NCBI GenBank assembly: GCA_016806645.1
Contig: JACSYO010001640.1
Coordinates: 3,174,501 to 3,238,500, forward strand
Source of the DNA: Ophiodon elongatus
Taxonomy: Eukaryota > Chordata > Actinopteri > Perciformes > Hexagrammidae
Direction of reading: 5' to 3'
DNA: 64,000 bases
Below the pieces are notes generated by a model, which saw only the letters and a list, made by a program, of their open reading frames with translations, was not told the DNA's origin and did not search any database. The position numbers and the translations under genes were made by a program. This document shows positions 1-10,730 of the stretch, one piece after another (position 1 is the first letter of the stretch; every line of letters begins with the position of its first letter).

Positions 1-1192
1 CCAGATCTCCATGTGGGAGCTGCAGACAGCTGGGGACCTGTGAGTATCTTCATCACATGGACACATGCACACACCCACATGTAGCCTCTGTATACAGACA
101 CATGTCTATTGTCCCTCACATTAAAAGGATCATGAGCTGATTAATAGTCTATATTTTTTTTGACAGCAATGTATGTTATGTAAGTATTGTTTCTACACAA
201 CGTTTATGCTTGAACCTTTTTACAGTCCACCCACAAATGTATTATTTTCATGAATGTATTTCCAGACATTACATAACGTTTATAGATTTTCAGATTGCAC
301 TGACAAAACATCAGCCCTCCAGTTTCTGCAAAACAAAAGCAAAGGCCACAAAAGCCAAAGCAGCTAAAGAAATTGACTAAATTATAAAATTTGGTCTCAT
401 CAGAATACAGTGAAAGACAGAAAAGAAAAGCTTTTGTTTGACGGTTTAAAAGTACCGTGAGTGATTATAGTGCACTTTATGATAATAGAAAGATGTAGGC
501 TTCAGCTGATGCATTTTATGCCTGAAGGTTTTGAGATTTCATGATTCCTTCAGATAGAAAGGACTCTTTGTTTTTCATTAGAGCTTTGCATTCCGACTTT
601 TTATTTATTTCAAGAGATCACGGCTGAGAGTTGAGCCACTCAGGAGCTTTCAGCTGGCAAAATGAAGTTGTGTGCACCAGGTCAATCAAATTATTCAGAC
701 AGCTTGAAAAATACAACATTTAGGTCCCTGCCTTTTAATTATCTGCTCTGTTAAGCAACCCTGCAACTTGACCACCAAACAACACAGAGACCACGATAAT
801 CCCCCCCCCCCCGCCCCGCCCCCCAGGTTAGTGTAACTCTTACAACAAAAGTAACAAATCCGTGCCTGCATGATCTGCACACACTGTGTCGAACATGAAA
901 CACTGGCTGCTTTCTGACATGGCCATCACCTGAAGTCATGTTCTCTCTTGCAGTTTTTTCCAACCCCACTGCCTCTTCTTCCGTGGGTATTCAGAGTAAG
1001 CAGGAAGCGTCTGCCTTGGGGCCCACACCTGAGCCCCGTTACGCCACAGCTCCAAACATCGGCCATCTGCTGCCGCTGCCGCTGTCGGTTCAGCACCCCA
1101 CAGGACGTTCCCTGCATTTACACATGGATTATCTATTCAGATTCCCCCCCGCTGCTTCTCTGCAGTCACTGACCACATTGCATGTACAATAA
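1..1192 (+). other. possible 3' end of an unrecognised plus-strand gene
   Basis: Bases 1-39 are followed by a strong donor (CT|GTGAGT at 40-45), and a pyrimidine-rich tract ends in CAG at 951-953, so a terminal exon could start at 954. Joined in one frame, the reading starts RSPCGSCRQLGT, enters the second exon as FFSNPTASSS and continues to a TAA at 1190-1192. A second frame stays open to about 1172, and a third stops soon after the junction. No frame gave a protein I recognise, and the last exon may be wholly 3' UTR. The intervening 900 bases hold only a C-rich run (801-824). The only support is the splice signals, so treat this as a candidate. Confidence 0.25.
801..824. repeat. C-rich tract
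   Basis: An almost unbroken run of cytosines is interrupted by two single G residues. On the minus strand it is a G-run that could form a G-quadruplex. It lies in the putative intron of the unrecognised plus-strand gene. Confidence 0.8.
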
Positions 1193-3409
1193 CCCAAATG
1201 GGAAGATCTCTTAAAATGGCCTGAAGCGCTCACATTTTCAGTCAACGTTGTGTTGGTGTAACATCATGCAGTGTTCCACCTGCAGCTCCCTCGAGTTGGG
1301 GTATTTCTGTACACATGTAGGTTTTTGGGATGTTTTCAAAGACACATTCTAAAGTTTTTCTGCCAGGTGAGGCCAGCATCCGCATGCCTGTTAATGGTAA
1401 TCGATCACGGAGCTTGTGTTCCAGCGGACTCCTCTTCTAGTAGCAGCTTATTATATTTGCTGTTCTGACCTACAAAAACAAAGATCTCCTTTCTCTTTTG
1501 ACATCGTAAACGTGATACACACAATACGTCATCGGAGTGAAGCTGATACTGCATACATGCAATCTCATTGATTTCAGTTGGATAGTGGAATATTTGAGAA
1601 GCAATAATCAGATAAGGTTATTGCTTTTGTGTTAAGGCTTTTTATATGTAGTTGATCACAGGACAAAGGCAATTTTCCTCTCAACTGGCGAACAATGAAA
1701 TGTGGGAGTTGTCATTAATTTTGCTTTAAAACAACACATTTGGGAAAGGTGATGAGAGGAAATGGTTCTCAAAATCCAGAGTGTTCTATTGTGTTGCGAC
1801 GTGTTTTAGTACACAGATTATTTTTGCAGTACCCTATAGAACCTTCCATTTGAGTTTCCATTTCAGCCATATCAATCAGCCCAGGTCCAAAATGTCTCGA
1901 CTGTCCACTCACCTTCATTAACTGAATTATTTATTTGTTCAGGCAGATAGAACACAGACAGTAAAGGAGGCACAGACAAGGACATTAAGTCTCACCACAT
2001 CCTGATTTTCTTCAGTCTATGCTGAATGGGGATCCTTTTTGGAAGTGGAGATTTTATAATGGAAATGATTAATGCATTTGAATGGGAGTTTCTCGGCGCT
2101 TGTTTTGCTTAACTTTTTATTTATTCATTGATCAGAACGCCACAGCACACCCACCATGAGGACAAAGTTTAGAGTCTCTGTTGTCATGGCAATGTTTTGT
2201 ATTAAGTATGTTTTGCTTCATGTCTGCAAGCACATAACCTCCTGTATGAAAATTAAAATCCCCCTGCAGAAACCTGGTGTAATATTATTTTTCTCTTGCC
2301 ACCTCTCGACGGCTGTCGCTGACCTACACTTCCATCACCTGTGCACTAATTAATGCAGTAGGTATTGTACACGTCTTTAAATAGTATACGTCTCATGTTA
2401 AAGAGGCTCTTCCTGGTTTAGACTCCAACTGGTCAAGAACGGGGTTTTTTTCTGGTGTCGACTGAAAATAAAACATTTAAATTGGTTTCAGAAATGTTAA
2501 GTTTCAATGAACATGCATCCGTTTCTGTCACATGCTACCTTCTATAACTGCAAAGATACTGACCAAATGAATCTGTAATAGTTTAATTATATGGCAATTA
2601 CAGTGGTTAAAACCTGCCGTCAAAATATTCTATTTAAAAAAGGGATTTACGATTCCTCCATCAGTCCTTAAACCTTGCTCTTAAATGCTTTTACGGGTCC
2701 ATTAATGAGCTACGTTGTGCCTCTAGTGCCACCTAGTGCTGAGAATATGAACCCGATATGAACCTCAGATAGATGTCAATTTATTATCAGTGAATTAAAG
2801 TACAGTGACTGGGAACAGCTACATTTCTTTTTGTACCAACTGCTCAGATTTGGCTCCCGACAGCTGTCAGGGGCTCAAATCTTTAAGTTACTGAAACGTC
2901 TGCAAAATAAGATTTGATCACGCAGTTTATAAACTTTCATAAAAGACAATGTGACCGTCAGCTCAGCGTACACGACGCCATCATTACTCATTAACACTTG
3001 TGCTTCCATTACTGAGACAAGTCCAAAAGCTCCTCTGGGTTAACGGGATATTCATATTAACTATTTGCTCCTAAACATGTCATTTGTCCTGGTTTTTATC
3101 TCGTTTCCCATCCCCATGTTCAAAATAAAAATTATGTCGTGGCTTAAATAAACGTATATTCCAGACACCGTTTCATTAGTTTAACTTCTGGCCAGTGTCA
3201 GAGGTGCAATCTGAACCCAACATTTACTTCAACACATTTTATATCTATACATCACACCTCGTCTGTTTATATCTTTAAAAGTTGTGGATAGACACTTTTT
3301 ATAAGACTGTCTTTTCCCGATCAGCTGAGTTGCTCTCTTCCTTCAACACCCCTAATTTATGACTGCACCATGAAAACTATAAAAAGGAGATCATAATCAT
3401 GACACTCAC
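1193..3409. other. gene-poor stretch left of rpl13
   Basis: This is AT-rich sequence without a convincing exon, RNA gene or transposon. It may include the 3' UTR of the unrecognised plus-strand gene at 1-1192, and its right end meets the 3' end of rpl13, so the two would be convergent. Confidence 0.6.
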
Positions 3410-3458
3410 GTTGATCTTTTTCAACACTTTATTTTGCAAAGTTCCATAGTGACCATTT

Positions 3459-6400
3459 TTACTTCTTCTTTTCCACGTCCTGATCAGCAGCGTCCTTTGC
3501 TCTCTTGGCACGGATGCCGAAGAGACGAGCATTGGCGCGGGCCATACGCAGGCTGGCGAACGCCTTGAAGTTCTTCTCGTCCTCAGAGATGACCCGAGCC
3601 TTCTCCTTCTTGTGCACCTGGGAGAAGAAAAAGACATCACGTGAATGATTTTTCACATATTGATTATTATAATTCTACATCCAACAAAATCAAGCAAATT
3701 TAATGTTGACTGACGCAAATAAACGCCCAATGTTGTGGCATCAATATTTTAAAGCCAAACTGCTTTTCCAGCTTGATATTAAAAAAAACAAACAGTCATC
3801 AGAAAAAAGGTTCAAATGTTTCATCAAAGAAATACAGAGATTCCGGAGATTTATCATCATCTGACTGCTGTGAGGTAAAACAAAGGAATTAAGACTTACT
3901 GTCTTGATGGGCATGACTGGACCAGCGAACTGGGTGGCCATCTTGAGTTCCTCCTCCTGAAAAGATAACCAACAGTTAATTCTTCATTGAAATGAAAAAC
4001 ATCCAGATTACACAGTAAGGCGCGCTGTGAGGCAGATAAACATCTAGCCATCACCAGCATTTGGGTGTTGTGAAATTACTCAAAATAATAGATTAAATAA
4101 CAGCAAAGTGTGTAACATTGCATCCTAATGAGCACTGAATCATTTATGGGGTGTACAGGGAATCATTTTTAGTACGGGTGCAGTCAAGTGAGGCCGTGTT
4201 TGGCTTTTAGTCTCCATTGTTTTGACTTTACAGCGGAAGTTTCTGTAACAGGTCCTCAGTTGTTTTATCAGTTGTGTAATCTAACAAAAATAACTAAAAT
4301 TCATCACTACATGGGTGAATTAGCGGTCACATTTTAATGAATATAAAAAGTTTAGTAGCGTTAACTCAGTGTTATGAGGTAACCTCAAATCCCATTTAAT
4401 CAAATAAAAACTTGTGACAACCAATCAAACCAATAAAATGACATTAAGAATGCAAATTATGATCCTTCACTGAAGGTATGAAGCAATCAGAACTAGAGTT
4501 TAGCTCAATAAACCGTGTCCGAGCTTACGGAGGACCGTTATCACTGTATTTAGAAAAGTTCAAATACATAGATACTGATTAAAACTCAATATTTGAGCTC
4601 CCTCAAAGACAAATCTCTACACTTATTATTGGTGCTAAACGAATAAAATTCATTATTTCAAAATGCATGAGGAATAAATTCAAATTTTACACAGGGTTCT
4701 TTTGGTTATTACTCTTAAAAGCTTGTGTAAAAGCCTTTATTAAATTTCATAAGATGGAGCAACAGTAAACAAACACTTGAGGGCTCCCAAATTGCACTTA
4801 TTCAAATTTTAAGGATGATTCGCTCCTACAAACCACATGCCTTTGATGAATGTTTTAGCATTAGTTTTTCCTCCAAAATACCACACAATCAAAACATAAA
4901 ACAATTCATGAACAACCACTACAAGTCTGTCACGTGCTTTTCAGACTGGATGGGAAGTTTATGTTAAAATTATACTTTTAAACGTTCCATGCAACAACAT
5001 GAAAAATAAACTTACAGTGCTGTCTCCCTTCTTGGGAGCAGAAGCCTTCCTGGGGAACAGGATGAGCTTGGAGCGGTACTCCTTCAGGCGCTGCACGTTG
5101 GCCTGAAGAGATTCTGTGGATCTGTTGCGACGGCGAGAATCGACTGAGATGCCGATGGTGCGAGCTGTCTTTTTGTGGATGCCAGCTGCCTGTAGGGGGG
5201 AACACAGCACAATGAGAGTTAAACATAAGAACTTTACAAGATGCAGATTTTATTTTCCATTTTAAAGCAATAAAGAGCAGTCATCAGATAAAGGGTTCAA
5301 CGGATTCATCAAGAAAATACAGAGATTCCGGAGATTTGTCATCATCTGACCGCTGTGACACAAAAACAAGATGGTACTTGTACATCTGAACACGCTAGCC
5401 TAGGTACTTATGCTATTTTCTATTTACATGGGACACTCAACTTGCAACTTCAAGCTTGCAGCTCAGCATTGATTGCACATTGGCCAACAATGTGTGTGCT
5501 TACATACACATTCATATTTAAAATATGAGCCTGGTCCTGACTGGAGTCTCAGTAAGGATGTTATAGGTTTTATTAACATAATAGCATTGACCAGGCTAAA
5601 TGATTTGCATATGCTGATAAATATTAATGAGATGATTGCACTCAATTACACCCCATTAATAATGATTCAACACCTCAACCTAATACACTGGGGCACAGCA
5701 CTCTCCAATCCATCATACAGTCTCCTTTAGTGAAGAGAAATATCTCTTGTGTCCATTTTAAAAGCCTGACATTTTACAAGAAATGTGTGCAATGTTTGCT
5801 CAGATTATCTCACTGATGTGGAGGATGAAACTCAGGATGTGACTTGTGCTTTCACTACACCATGGGCATTTGTTTCCCTCTATAACTTCAACAGAACTGG
5901 TGATTGAAATAAATCGTATTACCGAGAATGAGGTCAGCCAGAAAAGCCATTAGTACTGTGTATACCGTAAACTGTACAAATGGGCTCATCAGTATAAAGA
6001 AAAAAGTCCCTATGTTCTGGGATGATGCACATCAACATTAATTTAGCCTTTCTCCCACAGAGGGCAAGTACAGGGGAGGAATGGAAAGGTAAAGTTTGGG
6101 GAGAACATCACTTCTTTGAGCAGCCCTTTGTGTTTTTCTACAGCTATTGAGTTTTTTGGTTGGGCGGGATGCATGATTCATCACAGAAAGGTTGAGTTTG
6201 CATCCACAGTAGTGATCAAATCGCATTTCTGTCAGGGAGTTTAGGTCATGCTGAATTACAAACACGTTTCTACCTGACTACACAAGACAATCAGTTGCTT
6301 TATGTTTCCTTTTAGTGTTGATGGATTACATTATTTGAGACCGTTATCAAACAGTGCCCAGTATTTTTGGGATAAAATTGTCAAGAGTGACATTACTGAT

Positions 6401-7559
6401 TAATTATTCCTGCATGTAAAACTACTATCAACTAGAAGGTATTACCTTGAGTTCCTCCAGAGTGAAGCCACGTCCGGCACGGACCTTGGTGTGGTACCTG
6501 ATTGTGGGACACCGGACTTGTGGCCTCAGCGGTCCAGCTACGGGACGAGGAGCAATGAGACGGGCCTTAGCCTGACGGGCCTTTCGCCTAAAGAAAAGAG
6601 GTGTCGCAATTAAACCCACAGTAATAAAAGGCCACTTTCTGTCCCAGGAACTGGGAAGCCACAATAAATATACAAGTCTGTTCTGCATTCTCTTGTGTTC
6701 CCACCATCTCAACCATGAAAAAAACAACAAATAACAGAATGTGGGGGTGTTAGTATTGCATGACTGAGGTTTGAGTTGTCGAAGTGATGAATGGATGCAA
6801 CTGAGACAGGCAGCAGTCCGAAGTAGCATGACCTGCTGAGTGTTAAGCAGTCATTTATATCAGAATTGGCACAATAACCAATAATTATGTTTTGTATATT
6901 TCACTTAACGCTCTTGTGTTTAACATCAATCATTAAATAAATTGTGATGCTTTTATCGTGGGGGTACAGTATCCACACTGCATGTTAACATCAAACTCAT
7001 GTGCATTTACAGGCATCTCACCATCAAAAATCACAGGAACCAAGAACCTCTAAATCAACGTCTCAATTTGAAAAGCACTTGCAGTCACATTAAAGCCAGA
7101 TCACCAATATAAAACTTTGCATACATTGTATATATAGCTAATGTCAAATACACTCCAATGAGTGTAAAAGGCTGTAGAACAGCAGGTTGAGGCCCGAGGT
7201 GGTCCCAGACAACACATACTGATACTTTCAAGAAATACCCAGGTTGTGTTTATTACAAGCCACATATCCACCATTAAATGTTTGTAGAATCCAAACTCAG
7301 GTTATTATGCATTACCTTAAACCGTGATCATGTTTTAGTTTCAGTTTACCAAATAGGATATCATCTTAGTACATTTCTTATTGGCAACAAAGTTAGTCTC
7401 TTCCACTCCACCATGATGCAGTGAACATGCACTAAGAGCTCAAGTCGGTTCTCACCTGCGGATCTTCCTGGCCGGCTGGTTGAACCAGGTGCGGACTCTT
7501 TTCTGCCAATCTTTGTGGAAGTGAGGGTTCAAGAGCATTCCATTCCGGCTGGGGGCCAT
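3459..7559 (-). CDS. rpl13: 60S ribosomal protein L13 (eL13)
   Basis: Coding exons on the minus strand, in order: 7456-7559, 6446-6587, 5016-5189, 3900-3956 and 3459-3617 (TAA at 3459-3461). They total 636 nt, or 211 aa, the usual vertebrate length. All junctions are GT/AG and phases agree (for example GACA|GTGCAC gives T-V-H-K). The product is nearly collinear with mammalian RPL13: start MAPSRNGM, a basic N-terminal segment, HTKVRAGRGF, RTIGISVDSRRRNRSTE in the third exon, a lysine-rich C-terminus ending QDVEKKK. eL13 is a structural protein of the large cytosolic ribosomal subunit. The ATG sits in exon 2 (7456-7565), after a short non-coding leader exon at about 8049-8085. The 3' UTR contains AATAAA (TTTATT at 3428-3433). 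Two introns carry U68-type snoRNAs. Identification is secure. Confidence 0.97.
3793..3867 (-). ncRNA. snord68: C/D box snoRNA, U68 (SNORD68)-like, copy 1
   Basis: The RNA lies in the last rpl13 intron (3618-3899), on the same strand as the host. Box C ATGATGA is at 3854-3860 and box D CTGA at 3799-3802. They are closed by a 6-bp terminal stem (CAGTCA with TGACTG), giving about 75 nt. The interior contains AATCTCTGTATTT followed by an internal TGATGA (C' box). RPL13 hosts SNORD68 in mammals, and the interior matches my recollection of U68, a 28S rRNA 2'-O-methylation guide. It would be released from the debranched intron. It is a close paralogue of copy 2 at 5278-5352. Confidence 0.85.
5278..5352 (-). 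ncRNA. snord68: C/D box snoRNA, U68 (SNORD68)-like, copy 2
   Basis: The RNA lies in rpl13 intron 5190-6445, close to that intron's 3' splice site in transcript terms only on the far side, and on the host strand. Box C ATGATGA is at 5339-5345 and box D CTGA at 5284-5287, with a terminal stem CGGTCA/TGACTG containing one G-U pair. Length is again 75 nt. The stretch from the AATCTCCGG... region through AATCTCTGTATTT and the internal TGATGA is nearly identical to copy 1, while the flanking intron sequence differs. This marks a duplicated guide RNA gene rather than a duplicated intron. Confidence 0.85.
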
Positions 7560-8048
7560 GGCTGCCTACTTCTTCCCTGCGAAGCAGCACGACACACGGA
7601 CATGAGCACACTGTCACGCCGGCACGCCACGATTATCGGAGGCTACAACTGCGATGCTAAGCTAGCAGGTTAACGAGGTTACTGGCGGATTTGTTAGTTA
7701 ATTCCAGTCTGCGGCCGCTACAAGACGGGATAGCTCTGCTTTGCCATTACGGCATTCGTTGCGTGTGCTGCATTTTATTTCATGGGACATTATTAAATTA
7801 TGCAGCCATAGTTTGGCCTCAAACGGTGTGTGCTAACAGTCTCACACACAAACACCACTCTACCGGGCATCGCTACTAATACAGATGTTGTTCAGCTATT
7901 TACATATGAAACTTTAAGACAATAGTCACCTTATTTGAAAGGTGGCGAACCGCTCTATCTCGGGTTGTAATTGAAATGAACATATAGCGAAGGAATAAAG
8001 AGGATTACAGTAGATTATTTCTGAAAACGTAGAGAAAAAATATCTTAC

Positions 8049-8085
8049 CTACTAGGGAGGAAAATGGCCGAAAGGAAAAAGGAAG
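8049..8085 (-). promoter_or_regulatory. rpl13: rpl13 leader exon with 5'TOP-like start
   Basis: Read on the minus strand, an exon starting near 8085 begins with the pyrimidine run CTTCCTTTTTCCTTTC and ends at a good donor (TAG|GTAAGA, donor 8043-8048). It would splice to the acceptor at 7566-7567, just upstream of the ATG. A short, untranslated, terminal-oligopyrimidine first exon is typical of vertebrate ribosomal protein genes and underlies mTOR-dependent translational control (family knowledge). The exact start base is inferred. Confidence 0.75.
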
Positions 8086-10404
8086 TCGTAACGCGGTGGA
8101 TTGTGGGATATGCGTCAAACAGCCAATGGCGGAGCAGACGTGATCAAAGAGTATATAAATGAGGGTTATCTCCACAAAGAACATCCGCTAAAACGTCAAA
8201 TGTAAACCAAATATATACGTAAGAATAGGAAATATAAAATTCAATCATTGTAATACAAATATATATTGTAGAAATACATATAATCCTGCTATTTGACGTC
8301 TTTCGATGCTCCCTGTGCGATACATGCACACCAAAACTAATATTTTGTTGGTACCTTAACGAATAGATTAATATGCACAAAGATTTTCTCATATACAGTC
8401 TATGGATAAAACGTGAAATCACGTTTGAACCGTGCACAGAAGGAACTGGAAGTAAGCATGTATACATTCCACTTTAATCATCTTTGTTATGATCAGGGAC
8501 ATTTAACATGCTTATGTATGCTATCATAGCAATATCAATTTATTAGTATTATTTATCAATTATGTTTTTCTATGGCTCTGAAAATATTTCCAATAGCACA
8601 GCAGTTAATGAGGCTGCGTTTAGGTTCGGAAATAGATAAGTTTTGTGTTTTGAAAAAAAGTGGAGATTTATTAATTATTATTATTATTTATTAAGTCACC
8701 AAAGATTGGACTACAATAATAGCCTTTAAAGCCTCTTAATTTCTAAGTGTGTATTACTTTTGAGTATGTCGTGAATGTTTTAAAAATATGAAATTTGCAT
8801 TTGTAAAGCTTTAGAATTTTTAAATTTATTTTCAAGTATGCAAAGACAATTACCTTTTATTACTGGGTTTAAAGGTTACAGTAGCAATGACCTGATTCTT
8901 TCTTCTTTTTTTTGCTCTTGCTCCTGTCCTTTTCATATTGAGAAAGTATAGTATACGTCTGATATAATATTTATTTATGTGAAATGTTATTATGGTTGTT
9001 TTCTGGAGGGTAGGAGTGGGGAGGATTTACATATCTATGACCCATTGTCTCATAATCCATCCGTGAAGCAACCACAACAGAAACCCTCCTACTATGAAGA
9101 CACAGCTTGCATCCCCACGTGTTGAAGGCACAGACAAGAGTGTAATAAAAACTGCTCTGCAAATTGATATCATGAAGACATACTAATTTATATTCTGTGT
9201 TTAGATTTATGATCATATGCGAAAAACACTCCTCTGTTAAATGTTAATTATGAGCATAAATCAGAACAGCACTCACTTGGGAAAGAACCTTTTTCCTTTT
9301 GTGCTTCATGTGCAACCTTCAGAAAACCATAACAGAGCGATGCTGTGCAGCACACTACTGTAAGTACTGCAGTTTTTTCAAATGCATTGACATTTAATGA
9401 TAAAGCACACAGCACTATATATAGAAATATGTAATAAAGGACATATAATGAAAATATTGATTTATTTCTTACGGATCCCAAATCTGATCACATGTAAATA
9501 GGTTTAAGATATTTTTCTGTGTGCATTTTTTCTATGCTGTATCTATACTTGTCTCTCTGCATGTCCCATAGTTACAATGGAGGTCCATAAAGACATTAAA
9601 AAAGATAATTATAGGCCGAGATCACATTAACCACCTTTCATACATTGCTATTGCAGTGAGTGTAAACTGTGCCATGGTCGTGAGATTAAAGTGAAAACAA
9701 TATAACAGTTTAGTGATTCCTTGATATTACTGATGCATATGTTTACTTGGATTACTTTTATAACTTTGTATTAAATTGGTTGTTAAATGCATCTGAAGAG
9801 CCTCATGTTTTATTATTTTGGAGCAGGATATCAAGGCAGGTCAAGTTTGAATGTTTTGAATGGCAGACCTGGATAGTACACAAATATGTCTGCACAATAT
9901 ACCTTTTAATGTTATTTTCAGGACATTTAGTTAATAAATGAAATAATAAAAAATAGCAGTCTTATTTATAAATTATTTAATAGGAATGTTATATGATGAA
10001 ATTAACTAGATTTCCTCAGTGACAATATTTCAATTAGTCAGTTGTAGCCAAGAAAAACAATTACTGCTTTTATTTTCACGTTTTCAGCTTGACAGTGCAG
10101 TGTTTTGTTCACTGCTTCATTAATCATTGATCAACTGCAATCTCTTCCTTCCTTTACACGGGGCAAAAGTCAAGGTGTGTGGAACAATATCAAGCAAAAA
10201 GAAGGGGCACATGTGGGGCAACATGATATGAAAATGCCTGCAGCTCATCACAAACTGCATGAGCTTCTCTTAAAAGTTGAAGTTACATTGTCCTTGTTGC
10301 TGTGGGAATTTGTGTCTCCTTGACACCAACGGCATCACAACACACCGTTTCAACTTGAAAGTTGTCAGTGAGTTTACAGACAGAAGAAGAAAAAAGAAAT
10401 CACA
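8086..10404. other. intergenic, rpl13 promoter side
   Basis: This is AT-rich DNA between the 5' end of rpl13 and the 3' end of gcsh. I see no exon, RNA gene or recognisable transposon. The first 100 bases or so upstream of the rpl13 start probably hold its promoter. Confidence 0.6.
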
Positions 10405-10730
10405 GGGGTGAAAGGACAAAATTTTATTAAATGAATGTGACACGGCTCTTACAATCACTTTCCAGGCTTTTCCCCACATTTGTGCACACGGAGCAAAGCA
10501 TTAGAAACAGGTGTGCCGACAGATCTCCAGATTAAGAGCCATTTTGGTTGGCTGGTAGCTACACAAATCCTAACCTTACATGTTACTGAGGATTTTTTAT
10601 TATTATTTTGATAGCACAATTTCAGTATCAAAATAAATAAGAAAGAGCGTCACACAAGAGGTTAGTAACCCTGCCTACTGATCTTTGATTGCAATTACAT
10701 TATAAAAACAACACAGTGGAGTTTATCCAT

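Noticed and set aside
938..1192. 84-codon open frame on the plus strand starting ATG at 938
   Set aside because: The ATG lies in the putative intron, just before the acceptor. The frame is kept only as part of the uncertain spliced 3' end.
4256..4307. Possible third C/D snoRNA in rpl13 intron 3957-5015 (GTGATGA with a CTGA on the minus strand)
   Set aside because: The boxes are only about 50 nt apart and no terminal stem can be formed, unlike the two clear copies.
5930..5992. TGATGA and CTGA words in rpl13 intron 5190-6445 near 5.95 kb
   Set aside because: Box C lacks the purine at its first position and there is no flanking stem.
8144..8467. TATATAAAT sequence and 107-codon minus-strand frame upstream of rpl13
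   Set aside because: The TATA-like word is not at a TATA distance from the 5'TOP start, and the frame is composed of AT-rich chance codons.
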